A program made the translations under genes and the position numbers. Below the pieces are notes generated by a model that saw only the letters and a list, made by a program, of their open reading frames with translations, had not been told where the DNA came from and ran no database searches. A DNA stretch of 64,000 nt from Osmia lignaria lignaria. Taxonomy: Eukaryota > Arthropoda > Insecta > Hymenoptera > Megachilidae. The stretch is taken from contig NW_027478169.1 of NCBI RefSeq assembly GCF_051020975.1, forward strand, positions 2,604,001-2,668,000, in the 5' to 3' direction. Of the stretch, positions 50,836 through 63,967 are shown piece after piece (positions within the stretch are counted from its first letter, which is position 1; each line of letters opens with the position of its first letter).

Positions 50836-51937
50836 TAGAGATACAGAAACACCGTGGCCCCTTTCTTTGAGATAACTCTGCACTATTGCGAGCTGTAAAT
50901 GCCACTTCCAGCTTAGCTGTGCAGAAGAAGAACAACAAGAAGAAGAAATGTCTCGAAATATGTCCGTCAGGCCCCTTCCCTTGAGATATATCTGCAAATA
51001 TCTCGGAAACGGAGCGAGCTATGGGAAAATGTTAAGAGACCTCTTTTGTAGAGAATTAAGTTTCTTACTTTTTATGTTCTATGATATTTTTTGATCAGAT
51101 GCGTAGTTCTCGAGATATATCAAGATATTTAAAAGTTCCGAAGCCGCACCAACATAATAGAGATACAGAAACACCGTGGCCCCTTTCTTTGAGATAACTC
51201 TGCACTATTGCGAGCTGCAAATGCCACTTTCAGCTTAGCTGTGCAGAAGAAGAACAACAAGAAGAAGAAATATCTCGAAATATGTCCGTCAGGCCCCTTC
51301 CCTTGAGATAAATCTGCAAATATCTCGGAAACGAAGAGAGCTATGGCAAAATGTTAAGCCACCTTTTTTGTAGAGAATTAGGTTTCCTACTTTTTAGGTT
51401 CTATGATATTTTTTGATCAGAAGCGTAGTTTTCGAGATATATCGAGATATTTAAAAGTTCCGAAGCCGCACCAACATAATAGAGATACAGAAACACCGTG
51501 GCCCCTTTCTTTGAGATAACTCTGCACTATTGCGAGCTGTAAATGCCACTTCCAGCTTAGCTGTGCAGAAGAAGAACAACAAGAAGAAGAAATATCTCGA
51601 AATATGTCCGTCAGGCCCCTTCCCTTGAGATATATCTGCAAATATCTCGGAAACGAAGCGAGCTATGGCAAAATGTTAAGAGACCTTTTTTGTAGAGAAT
51701 TATGCTTTCTACAATTTATGTTCTATGATATTTTTTGATCAGAAGCGTAGTTTTCGAGATATATCGAGATATTTAAAAGTTCCGAAGCCGCACCAACATA
51801 ATAGCGATACAGAAACACCGTGGCCCCTTTCTTTGAGATAACTCTGCACTATTGCGAGCTGTAAATGCCACTTCCAGCTTAGCTGTGCAGAAGAAGAACA
51901 ACAAGAAGAAGAAATATCTCGAAATATGTCCGTCAGG

Positions 51938-52443
51938 CCAGTTCCTTTGAGCTGAATCTGCAAATATCTCGGAAACGAAGCGAGCTATGGCAAAATGTTA
52001 AGAGACGTTTTTTGTAGAGAATTATGTTTCCTACAATTTATGTTCTATGATATTTTTTGATCAGAAGCGTAGTTTTCGAGATATATCGAGATATAAAAAG
52101 TTCCGAAGCCGCACCAACATAATAGGGATACAGAAACACCGTGGCCCCTTTCTTTGAGATAACTCTGCACTAGTGCGAGCCGCAAATGCCACTTCCAGCT
52201 TAGCTGTGCAGAAGAAGAACAACAAGAAGAAGAAATATCTCGAAATATGTCCGTCAGGCCCCTTCCCTTGAGATAAATCTGCAAATATCTCGGAAACGAA
52301 GCGAGCTATGGCAAAATGTTAAGAGACCTTTTTTGTAGAGAATAAGTTTCCTACTTTTTATGTTCTATGATATTTTTTGATCAAATGCGTAGTTCTCGAG
52401 ATATATCAAGATATTTAAAAGTTCCGAAGCCGCAACAACATAA
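51938..52443. repeat. Block repeated at 1608 bp, copy 2
   Basis: Partner of 50330-50835, with GATATAAAAAG near 52091, GAGAATAAG near 52340 and GCCGCAACAAC near 52429. The A unit that follows starts with TGATCAAATGCG, a private change. Confidence 0.8.
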
Positions 52444-54310
52444 TAGAGATACAGAAACACCGTGGCCCCTTTCTTTGAGATAACTCTGCACTATTGCGAG
52501 CTGTAAATGCCACTTCCAGCTTAGCTGTGCAGAAGAAGAACAACAAGAAGAAGAAATATCTCGAAATATGTCCGTCAGGCCAGTTCCTTTGAGCTGAATC
52601 TGCAAATATCTCGGAAACGAAGCGAGCTATGGCAAAATGTTAAGAGACGTTTTTTGTAGAGAATTATGTTTCCTACAATTTATGTTCTATGATATTTTTT
52701 GATCAGAAGCGTAGTTTTCGAGATATATCGAGATATTTAAAAGTTCCGAAGCCGCACCAACATAATAGGGATACAGAAACACCGTGGCCCCTTTCTTTGA
52801 GATAACTCTGCACTAGTGCGAGCCGCAAATGCCACTTCCAGCTTAGCTGTGCAGAAGAAGAACAACAAGAAGAAGAAATATCTCGAAATATGTCCGTCAG
52901 GCCCCTTCCCTTGAGATAAATCTGCAAATATCTCGGAAACGAAGCGAGCTATGGCAAAATGTTAAGAGACCTTTTTTGTAGAGAATTAAGTTTCCTACTT
53001 TTTATGTTCTATGATATTTTTTGATCAGATGCGTAGTTCTCGAGATATATCAAGATATTTAAAAGTTCCGAAGCCGCACCAACATAATAGAGATACAGAA
53101 ACACCGTGGCCCCTTTCTTTGAGATAACTCTGCACTATTGCGCGCTGCAAATGCCACTTCCAGCTTAGCTGTGCAGAGGAAGAACAACAAGAAGAAGAAA
53201 TATCTCGAAATATGTCCGTCAGGCCAGTTCCTTTGAGCTGAATCTGCAAATATCTCGGAAACGAAGCGAGCTATGGCAAAATGTTAAGAGACGTTTTTTG
53301 TAGAGAATTATGTTTCCTACAATTTATGTTCTATGATATTTTTTGATCAGAAGCGTAGTTTTCGAGATATATCGAGATATTTAAAAGTTCCGAAGCCGCA
53401 CCAACATAATAGGGATACAGAAACACCGTGGCCCCTTTCTTTGAGATAACTCTGCACTAGTGCGAGCCGCAAATGCCACTTCCAGCTTAGCTGTGCAGAA
53501 GAAGAACAACAAGAAGAAGAAATATCTCGAAATATGTCCGTCAGGCCCCTTCCCTTGAGATAAATCTGCAAATATCTCGGAAACGAAGCGAGCTATGGCA
53601 AAATGTTAAGAGACCTTTTTTGTAGAGAATTAAGTTTCCTACTTTTTATGTTCTATGATATTTTTTGATCAGATGCGTAGTTCTCGAGATATATCAAGAT
53701 ATTTAAAAGTTCCGAAGCCGCACCAACATAATAGAGATACAGAAACACCGTGGCCCCTTTCTTTGAGATAACTCTGCACTATTGCGAGCTGCAAATGCCA
53801 CTTCCAGCTTAGCTGTGCAGAAGAAGAACAACAAGAAGAAGAAATATCTCGAAATATGTCCGTCAGGCCCCTTCCCTTGAGATAAATCTGCAAATATCTC
53901 GGAAACGAAGCGAGCTATGGCAAAATGTTTAGAGACCTTTCTTGTAGAGAATTAAGTTTCCTACCTTTTATGTAGTATGATATTTTTTGATCAGATGCGT
54001 AGTTCTCGAGATATATCAAGATATCTAAAAGTTCCGAAGCCGCACCAACATAATAGAGATACAGAAACACCGTGGCCCCTTTCTTTGAGATAATTCTGCA
54101 CTATTGCGCGCTGCAAATGCCACTTCCAGCTTAGCTGGGCAGAAGAAGAACAACAAGAAGAAGAAATATCTCGAAATATGTCCGTCAGGCCCCTTCCCTT
54201 GAGATATATCTGCAAATATCTCGGAAACGAAGCGAGCTATGGCAAAATGTTAAGAGACCTTTTTTGTAGAGAATTATGCTTTCTACAATTTATGTTCTAT
54301 GATATTTTTT

Positions 54311-54632
54311 GATCAGATGCGTAGTTTTCGAGATATATCGAGATATTTAAAAGTTCCGAAGCCGCACCAACATAATAGAGATACAGAAACACCGTGGCCC
54401 CTTTCTTTGAGATAACTCTGCACTATTGCGAGCTGTAAATGCCACTTCCAGCTTAGCTGTGCAGAAGAAGAACAACAAGAAGAAGAAATATCTCGAAATA
54501 TGTCCGTCAGGCCCCTTCCCTTGAGATATATCTGCAAATATCTCGGAAACAAAGCGAGCTATGGCAAAATGTTAAGAGACCTTTTTTGTAGAGAATTGTG
54601 TTTCCTACAATTTAAGTTCTATGACATTTTTT
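54311..54632. repeat. Hybrid unit: A-type start, B-type head
   Basis: Begins GATCAGATGCG (A) and continues TTTTCGAG and ATATCGAG (B). The preceding tail is B-like (ATTATGCTTTCTACAATTT), so only a few bases around ATGCG are A-type. This suggests either a short conversion tract or one independent mutation. Confidence 0.7.
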
Positions 54633-55598
54633 GATCAGAAGCGTAGTTTTCGAGATATATCGAGATATTTAAAAGTTCCGAAGCCGCACCAACATAATAG
54701 GGATACAGAAACACCGTGGCCCCTTTCTTTGAGATAACTCTGTACTATTGCGCGCTGCAAATGCCACTTCCAGCTTAGCTGTGCAGAGGAAGAACAACAA
54801 GAAGAAGAAATATCTCGAAATATGTCCGTCAGGCCAGTTCCTTTGAGCTGAATCTGCAAATATCTCGGAAACGAAGCGAGCTATGGCAAAATGTTAAGAG
54901 ACGTTTTTTGTAGAGAATTATGTTTCCTACAATTTATGTTCTATGATATTTTTTGATCAGAAGCGTAGTTTTCGAGATATATCGAGATATTTAAAAGTTC
55001 CGAAGCCGCACCAACATAATAGGGATACAGAAACACCGTGGCCCCTTTCTTTGAGATAACTCTGCACTAGTGCGAGCCGCAAATGCCACTTCCAGCTTAG
55101 CTGTGCAGAAGAAGAACAACAAGAAGAAGAAATATCTCGAAATATGTCCGTCAGGCCCCTTGCCTTGAGATAAATCTGCAAATATCTCGGAAACGAAGCG
55201 AGCTATGGCAAAATGTTAAGAGACCTTTTTTGTAGAGAATTAAGTTTCCTACTTTTTATGTTCTATGATATTTTTTGATCAGATGCGTAGTTCTCGAGAT
55301 ATATCAAGATATTTAAAAGTTCCGAAGCCGCACCAACATAATAGAGATACAGAAACACCGTGGCCCCTTTCTTTGAGATAACTCTGCACTAGTGCGAGCC
55401 GCAAATGCCACTTCCAGCTTAGCTGTGCAGAAGAAGAACAACAAGAAGAAGAAATATCTCGAAATATGTCCGTCAGGCCACTTCCCTTGAGATAAATCTG
55501 CAAATATCTCGGAAACGAAGCGAGCTATGGCAAAATGTTAAGAGACGTTTTTTGTAGAGAATTATATTTCCTACAATTTATGTTCTATGATATTTTTT

Positions 55599-55920
55599 GA
55601 TCAGAAGCGTAGTTCTCGAGATAGATCAAGATACTTAAAAGTTCCGAAGCCGCACCAAACATAATAGAGATACAGAAACACCGTGGCCCCTCTCTTTGAG
55701 ATAACTCTGCACTATTGCGAGCTGCAAATGCCACTTCCAGCTTAGCTGTGCAGAAGAAGAGCAACAAGAAGAAGAAATATCTCGAAATAAGTCCGTCAGG
55801 CCTCTTCCCTTGAGATAAATCTGCAAATATCTCGGAAACGAAGCGAGCTATGGCAAAATGTTAAGAGACCTTTTTGTAGAGAATTATGTTTCCTACAATT
55901 TATGTTCTACGATATTTTTT
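55599..55920. repeat. Diverged hybrid unit with compensating indels
   Basis: B-type start (GAAGCG) with A-type CTCGAG, and private GATAGATC, GATACTTAAAAG, CACCAAACAT (1-bp gain), GAAATAAGTCC and CCTTTTTGTAG (1-bp loss). The gain and the loss cancel, so the unit keeps 322 bp. Confidence 0.78.
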
Positions 55921-56242
55921 GATCAGAAGCGTAGTTTTCGAGATATATCGAGATATTTAAAAGTTCCGAAGCCGCACCAACATAATAGAGATACAGAAAC
56001 ACCGTGGCCCCTTTCTTTGAGATAACTCTGCACTAGTGCGAGCTGCAAATGCCACTTCCAGCTTAGCTGTGCAGAAGAAGAACAACAAGAAGAAGAAATA
56101 TCTCGAAATATGTCCGTCAGGCCCCTTCCCTTGAGATATATCTGCAAATATCTCGGAAACGAAGCGAGCTATGGCAAAATGTTAAGAGACCTTTTTTGTA
56201 GAGAATTATGTTTCCTACAATTTATGTTCTACGATATTTTTT
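55921..56242. repeat. Near-identical tandem unit pair, first
   Basis: A B unit with the unusual middle CTAGTGCGAGCTGC (half of each common form), preceded by TTCTACGATATT. The next unit repeats it almost base for base. Confidence 0.85.
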
Positions 56243-56564
56243 GATCAGAAGCGTAGTTTTCGAGATATATCGAGATATTTAAAAGTTCCGAAGCCGCACC
56301 AACATAATAGAGATACAGAAACACCGTGGCCCCTTTCTTTGAGATAACTCTGCACTAGTGCGAGCTGCAAATGCCACTTCCAGCTTAGCTGTGCAGAAGA
56401 AGAACAACAAGAAGAAGAAATATCTCGAAATATGTCCGTCAGGCCCCTTCCCTTGAGATAAATCTGCAAATATCTCGGAAACGAAGCGAGCTATGGCAAA
56501 ATGTTAAGAGACCTTTTTTGTAGAGAATTAAGTTTCCTACTTTTTATGTTCTATGATATTTTTT
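56243..56564. repeat. Near-identical tandem unit pair, second
   Basis: Partner of 55921-56242. The main differences are in the 3' half and tail (GATAAATC against GATATATC, and an A-type tail). This is a single-unit duplication, the smallest exchange product visible. Confidence 0.85.
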
Positions 56565-57530
56565 GATCAGATGCGTAGTTCTCGAGATATATCACGATAT
56601 TTAAAAGTTCCGAAGCCGCACCAACATAATAGAGATACAGAAACACCGTGGCCCCTTTCTTTGAGATAACTCTGCACTATTGCGAGCTGCAAATGCCACT
56701 TCCAGCTTAGCTGTGCAGACGAAGAACAACAAGAAGAAGAAATATCTCGAAATATGTCCGTCAGGCCCCTTCCCTTGAGATAAATCTGCAAATATCACGG
56801 AAACGAAGCGAGCTATGGCAAAATGTTTAGAGACCTTTCTTGTAGAGAATTAAGTTTCCTACCTTTTATGTAGTATGATATTTTTTGATCAGATGCGTAG
56901 TTCTCGAGATATATCAAGATATTTAAAAGTTCCGAAGCCGCACCAACATAATAGAGATACAGAAACACCGTGGCCCGTTTCTTTGAGATAACTCTGCACT
57001 ATTGCGCGCTGCAAATGCCACTTCCAGCTTAGCTGTGCAGAGGAAGAACAACAAGAAGAAGAAATATCTCGAAATATGTCCGTCAGGCCAGTTCCTTTGA
57101 GCTGAATCTGCAAATATCTCGGAAACGAAGCGAGCTATGGCAAAATGTTAAGAGACGTTTTTTGTAGAGAATTATGTTTCCTACAATTTATGTTCTATGA
57201 TATTTTTTGATCAGAAGCGTAGTTTTCGAGATATATCGAGATATTTAAAAGTTCCGAAGCCGCACCAACATAATAGGGATACAGAAACACCGTGGCCCCT
57301 TTCTTTGAGATAACTCTGCACTAGTGCGAGCCGCAAATGCCACTTCCAGCTTAGCTGTGCAGAAGAAGAACAACAAGAAGAAGAAATATCTCGAAATATG
57401 TCCGTCAGGCCACTTCCCTTGAGATAAATCTGCAAATATCTCGGAAACGAAGCGAGCTATGGCAAAATGTTAAGAGACGTTTTTTGTAGAGAATTATATT
57501 TCCTACAATTTATGTTCTATGATATTTTTT

Positions 57531-57852
57531 GATCAGAAGCGTAGTTCTCGAGATATATCAAGATATTTAAAAGTTCCGAAGCCGCACCAACATAATAGAG
57601 ATACAGAAACACCGTGGCCCCTTTCTTTGAGATAACTCTGCACTATTGCGAGCTGCAAATGCCACTTCCAGCTTAGCTGTGCAGAGGAAGAACAACAAGA
57701 AGAAGAAATATCTCGAAATATGTCCGTCAGGCCAGTTCCTTTGAGCTGAATCTGCAAATATCTCGGAAACGAAGCGAGCTATGGCAAAATGTTAAGAGAC
57801 GTTTTTTGTAGAGAATTATCTTTCCTACAATTTATGTTCTATGATATTTTTT
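57531..57852. repeat. Hybrid unit: B-type start, A-type head, cassette 3' half
   Basis: GATCAGAAGCG (B), then TTCTCGAG and ATATCAAG (A), then a GGCCAGTTCC cassette and an ATTATCTTTCC tail. It combines three variant blocks that are usually found apart. Confidence 0.75.
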
Positions 57853-59989
57853 GATCAGAAGCGTAGTTTTCGAGATATATCGAGATATTTAAAAGTTCCG
57901 AAGCCGCACCAACATAATAGGGATACAGAAACACCGTGGCCCCTTTCTTTGAGATAACTCTGCACTAGTGCGAGCCGCAAATGCCACTTCCAGCTTAGCT
58001 GTGCAGAAGAAGAACAACAAGAAGAAGAAATATCTCGAAATATGTCCGTCAGGCCCCTTCCCTTGAGATAAATCTGCAAATATCACGGAAACGAAGCGAG
58101 CTATGGCAAAATGTTTAGAGACCTTTCTTGTAGAGAATTAAGTTTCCTACCTTTTATGTAGTATGATATTTTTTGATCAGATGCGTAGTTCTCGAGATAT
58201 ATCAAGATATTTAAAAGTTCCGAAGCCGCACCAACATAATAGAGATACAGAAACACCGTGGCCCCTTTCTTTGAGATAACTCTGCACTAGTGCGAGCTGC
58301 AAATGCCACTTCCAGCTTAGCTGTGCAGAAGAAGAACAACAAGAAGAAGAAATATCTCGAAATATGTCCGTCAGGCCCCTTCCCTTGAGATAAATCTGCA
58401 AATATCTCGGAAACGAAGCGAGCTATGGCAAAATGTTAAGAGACCTTTTTTGTAGAGAATTAAGTTTCCTACTTTTCATGTTCTATGATATTTTTTGATC
58501 AGAAGCGTAGTTTTCGAGATATATCGAGATATTTAAAAGTTCCGAAGCCGCACCAACATAATAAAGATACAGAAACACCGTGGCCCCTTTCTTTGAGATA
58601 ACTCTGCACTAGTGCGAGCCGCAAATGCCACTTCCAGCTTAGCTGTGCAGAAGAAGAACAACAAGAAGAAGAAATATCTCGAAATATGTCCGTCAGGCCC
58701 CTTCCCTTGAGATAAATATGCAAATATCTCGGAAACGAAGCGAGCTATGGCAAAATGTTAAGAGACCTTTTTTGTAGAGAATTAAGTTTCCTACTTTTTA
58801 TGTTCTATGATATTTTTTGATCAGATGCATAGTTCTCGAGATATATCAAGATATTTAAAAGTTCCGAAGCCGCACCAACATAATAGAGATACAGAAACAC
58901 CGTGGCCCCTTTCTTTGAGATAACTCTGCACTATTGCGAGCTGCAAATGCCACTTCCAGCTTAGCTGCGCAGAGGAAGAACAACAAGAAGAAGAAATATC
59001 TCGAAATATGTCCGTCAGGCCAGTTCCTTTGAGATGTATCTGCAAATATGTCGGAAACGAAGCGAGCTATGGCAAAATGTTAAGAGACGTTTTTTGTAGA
59101 GAATTATGTTTCCTACAATTTATGTTCTATGATATTTTTTGATCAGAAGCGTAGTTTTCGAGATATATCGAGATATTTAAAAGTTCCGAAGACGCACCAA
59201 CATAATAGAGATACAGAAACACCGTGGCCCCTTTCTTTGAGATAACTGTGCACTAGTGCGAGCCGCAAATGCCACTTCCAGCTTAGCTGTGCAGAAGAAG
59301 AACAACAAGAAGAAGAAATATCTCGAAATATGTCCGTCAGGCCCCTTCCCTTGAGATATATCTGCAAATATCTCGGAAACGAAGCGAGCTATGGCAAAAT
59401 GTTAAGAGACCGTTTTTGTAGAGAATTAAGTTTCCTACTTTTTATGTTCTATGATATTTTTTGATCAGACGCGTAGTTCTCGAGATATATCAAGATATTT
59501 AAAAGTTCCGAAGCCGCACCAACATAATAGAGATACAGAAACACCGTGGCCCCTTTCTTTGAGATAACTCTGCACTATTGCGAGCTGGAAATGCCACTTC
59601 CAGTTTAGCTGTGCAGAAGAAGAACAACAAGAAGAAGAAATATCTCGAAATATGTCCGTTAGGCCCCTTCCCTTGAGATAAATCTGCAAATATCTCGGAA
59701 ACGAAGCGAGCTATGGCAAAATGTTAAGAGACCTTTTTTGTAGAGAATTAAGTTTCCTACTTTTTATGTTCTATGATATTTTTTGATCAGAAGCGTAGTT
59801 TTCGAGATATATCGAGATATTTAAAAGTTCCGAAGCCGCACCAACATAATAAAGATACAGAAACACCGTGGCCCCTTTCTTTGAGATAACTCTGCACTAG
59901 TGCGAGCCGCAAATGCCACTTCCAGCTTAGCTGTGCAGAAGAAGAACAACAAGAAGAAGAAATATCTCGAAATATGTCCGTCAGGCCCC

Positions 59990-61070
59990 TTCCCTTGAGA
60001 TAAATATGCAAATATCTCGGAAACGAAGCGAGGTATGGCAAAATGTTAAGAGACCTTTTTTGTAGAGAATTAAGTTTCCTACTTTTTATGTTCTATGATA
60101 TTTTTTGATCAGATGCGTAGTTCTCGAGATATATCAAGATATTTAAAAGTTCCGAAGCCGCACCAACATAATAGAGATACAGAAACACCGTGGCCCCTTT
60201 CTTTGAGATAACTCTGCACTATTGCGAGCTGGAAATGCCACTTCCAGTTTAGCTGTGCAGAAGAAGAACAACAAGAAGAAGAAATATCTCGAAATATGTC
60301 CGTCAGGCCACTTCCCTTGAGATAAATCTGCAAATATCTCGGAAACGAAGCGAGCTATGGCAAAATGTTAAGAGACGTTTTTTGTAGAGAATTATATTTC
60401 CTACAATTTATGTTCTATGATATTTTTTGATCAGAAGCGTAGTTTTCGAGATATATCGAGATATTTAAAAGTTCCGAAGCCGCACCAACATAATAGAGAT
60501 ACAGAAACACCGTGGCCCCTTTCTTTGGGATAACTCTGCACTATTGCGAGCTGCAAATGCCACTTCCAGCTTAGCTGTGCAGAAGAAGAACAACAAGAAG
60601 AAGAAATATCTCGAAATATGTCCGTCAGGCCACTTCCCTTGAGATAAATCTGCAAATATCTCGGAAACGAAGCGAGCTATGGCAAAATGTTAAGAGACCT
60701 TTTTGGAGAGAATTAAGTTTCCTACTTTTTATGTTCGATGATATTTTTTGATCAGATGCGTAGTTCTCGAGATATATCAAGATACTTAAAAGTTCCGAAG
60801 CTGCACCAACATAATAGAGGTACAGAAACACCGTGGCCTCTTTCTTTGAGATAACTCTGCACTATTGCGAGCTGCAAATGCCACTTCGAGCTTAGCTGTG
60901 CAGAAGAAGAACAACAAGAAGAAGAAATATCTCGAAATATGTCCGTCAGACCCCTTCCCTTGAGATGAATCTGCAAATATCTCGGAAACAAAGCGAGCTA
61001 TGGCAAAATGTTGAGAGACCTTTTTTGTAAAGAATAATATTTCCTACAATTTACGTTCTATGATATTTTT
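59990..61070. repeat. 1930-bp hexamer, copy 1 (shared part)
   Basis: This stretch recurs 1930 bp to the right (6 x 322 minus 2). The missing bases are 1-bp losses at CCTTTTTGGAG near 60700 and at GATACTTTTTTG near 61660. Shared rare marks are AGCGAGGTATGG, ATTATATTTCC, TTTGGGATAAC, GATACTTAAAAG, AATAGAGGTACAG, GTGGCCTC, CACTTCGAGC and TTTGTAAAGAATAATA. Confidence 0.87.
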
Positions 61071-61919
61071 TGATCAGAAGCGTAGTTTTCGAGATATATC
61101 GAGATATTTAAAAGTTCCGAAGCCGCACCAACATAATAGAGATACAGAAACACCGTGGCCCCTTTCTTTGAGATAACTCTGCACTATTGCGAGCTGGAAA
61201 TGCCACTTCCAGTTTAGCTATGCAGAAGAAGAACAACAAGAAGAAGAAATATCTCGAAATATGTCCGTTAGGCCCCTTCCCTTGAGATAAATCTGCAAAT
61301 ATCTCGGAAACGAAGCGAGCTATGGCAAAATGTTAAGAGACGTTTTTTGTAGAGAATTATGTTTCCTACAATTTATGTTCTATGATATTTTTTGATCAGA
61401 AGCGTAGTTTTCGAGATATATCGAGATATTTAAAAGTTCCGAAGCCGCACCAACATAATAGGGATACAGAAACACCGTGGCCCCTTTCTTTGAGATAACT
61501 CTGCACTAGTGCGAGCCGCAAATGCCACTTCCAGCTTAGCTGTGCAGAAGAAGAACAACAAGAAGAAGAAATATCTCGAAATATGTCCGTCAGGCCCCTC
61601 CCCTTGAGATAAATCTGCAAATATCTCGGAAACGAAGCGAGCTATGGCAAAATGTTAAGATACTTTTTTGTAGAGAATTAAGTTTCCTACTTTTTATGTT
61701 CTATGATATTTTTTGATCAGACGCGTAGTTCTCGAGATATATCAAGATATTTAAAAGTTCCGAAGCCGCACCAACATAATAGAGATACAGAAACACCGTG
61801 GCCCCTTTCTTTGAGATAACTCTGCACTATTGCGAGCTGGAAATGCCACTTCCAGTTTAGCTGTGCAGAAGAAGAACAACAAGAAGAAGAAATATCTCGA
61901 AATATGTCCGTCAGGCCCC

Positions 61920-63000
61920 TTCCCTTGAGATAAATATGCAAATATCTCGGAAAGGAAGCGAGGTATGGCAAAATGTTAAGAGACCTTTTTTGTAGAGAAT
62001 TAAGTTTCCTACTTTTTATGTTCTATGATATTTTTTGATCAGATGCGTAGTTCTCGAGATATATCAAGATATTTAAAAGTTCCGAAGCCGCACCAACATA
62101 ATAGAGATACAGAAACACCGTGGCCCCTTTCTTTGAGATAACTCTGCACTATTGCGAGCTGGAAATGCCACTTCCAGTTTAGCTGTGCAGAAGAAGAACA
62201 ACAAGAAGAAGAAATATCTCGAAATATGTCCGTCAGGCCACTTCCCTTGAGATAAATCTGCAAATATCTCGGAAACGAAGCGAGCTATGGCAAAATGTTA
62301 AGAGACGTTTTTTGTAGAGAATTATATTTCCTACAATTTATGTTCTATGATATTTTTTGATCAGAAGCGTAGTTTTCGAGATATATCGAGATATTTAAAA
62401 GTTCCGAAGCCGCACCAACATAATAGAGATACAGCAACACCGTGGCCCCTTTCTTTGGGATAACTCTGCACTATTGCGAGCTGCAAATGCCACTTCCAGC
62501 TTAGCTGTGCAGAAGAAGAACAACAAGAAGAAGAAATATCTCGAAATATGTCCGTCAGGCCACTTCCCTTGAGATAAATCTGCAAATATCTCGGAAACGA
62601 AGCGAGCTATGGCAAAATGTTAAGAGACCTTTTTGGAGAGAATTAAGTTTCCTACTTTTTATGTTCGATGATATTTTTTGATCAGATGCGTAGTTCTCGA
62701 GATATATCAAGATACTTAAAAGTTCCGAAGCTGCACCAACATAATAGAGGTACAGAAACACCGTGGCCTCTTTCTTTGAGATAACTCTGCACTATTGCGA
62801 GCTGCAAATGCCACTTCGAGCTTAGCTGTGCAGAAGAAGAACAACAAGAAGAAGAAATATCTCGAAATATGTCCGTCAGACCCCTTCCCTTGAGATGAAT
62901 CTGCAAATATCTCGGAAACAAAGCGAGCTATGGCAAAATGTTGAGAGACCTTTTTTGTAAAGAATAATATTTCCTACAATTTACGTTCTATGATATTTTT
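61920..63000. repeat. 1930-bp hexamer, copy 2 (shared part)
   Basis: Partner of 59990-61070, with private GGAAAGGAAGC near 61950 and ACAGCAACACC near 62432. The match ends near 63000, where the next unit starts GATGAG and carries GCACGATTGCG, CCATCAGGACC and CGGAACCGAAG. That set is seen again two units later at 63646. Confidence 0.87.
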
Positions 63001-63967
63001 TGATGAGAAGCGTAGTTTTCGAGATATATCGAGATATTTAAAAGTTCCGAAGCCGCACCAACATAATAAAGATACAGAAACACCGTGGCCCCTTTCTTTG
63101 AGATAACTCTGCACGATTGCGAGCTGGAAATGCCACTTCCAGTTTAGCTGTGCAGAAGAAGAACAACAAGAAGAAGAAATATCTCGAAATATGTCCATCA
63201 GGACCCTTCCCTTGAGATAAATCTGCAAATATCTCGGAACCGAAGCGAGCTATGGCAAAATGTTAAGAGACCTTTTTTGTAGAGAATTATGTTTCCTACA
63301 ATTTATGTTCTATGATATTTTTTGATCAGAAGCGTAGTTTTCGAGATATATCGAGATATTTAAAAGTTCCGAAGCCGCACCAACATAATAGAGATACAGA
63401 AACACCGTGGCCCCTTTCTTTGGGATAACTCTGCACTATTGCGAGCTGCAAATGCCACTTCCAGCTTAGCTGTGCAGAAGAAGAACAACAAGAAGAAGAA
63501 ATATCTCGAAATATGTCCGTCAGGCCACTTCCCTTGAGATAAATCTGCAAATATCTCGGAAACGAAGCGAGCTATGGCAAAATGTTAAGAGACCTTTTTT
63601 GTAGAGAATTAAGTTTCCTACTTTTTATGTTCTATGATATTTTTTGATCAGATGCGTAGTTCTCGAGATATATCAAGATATTTAAAAGTTCCGAAGCTGC
63701 ACCAACATAATAGAGGTACGGAAACACCGTGGCCCCTTTCTTTGAGATAACTCTGCACGATTGCGAGCTGGAAATGCCACTTCCAGTTTAGCTGTGCAGA
63801 AGAAGAACAACAAGAAGAAGAAATATCTCGAAATATGTCCATCAGGACCCTTCCCTTGAGATAAATCTGCAAATATCTCGGAACCGAAGCGAGCTATGGC
63901 AAAATGTTAAGAGACCTTTTTTGTAGAGAATTATGTTTCCTACAATTTATGTTCTATGATATTTTTT

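Noticed and set aside
221..63872. A 74-codon minus-strand open frame repeated in most units, as a possible gene family
   Set aside because: The frame opens at TTG and contains no ATG. 322 is not a multiple of three. Differences between units are largely amino-acid-changing. More than a dozen units have stops and others are frameshifted by 1-bp indels. The frame persists because the units are copies of each other, not because it is visibly constrained.
219..63967. CENP-B box in the unit
   Set aside because: No stretch fits the TTCG...A..CGGG core on either strand in the unit forms I read. TTCGAG and CTCGG occur but not in the required arrangement.
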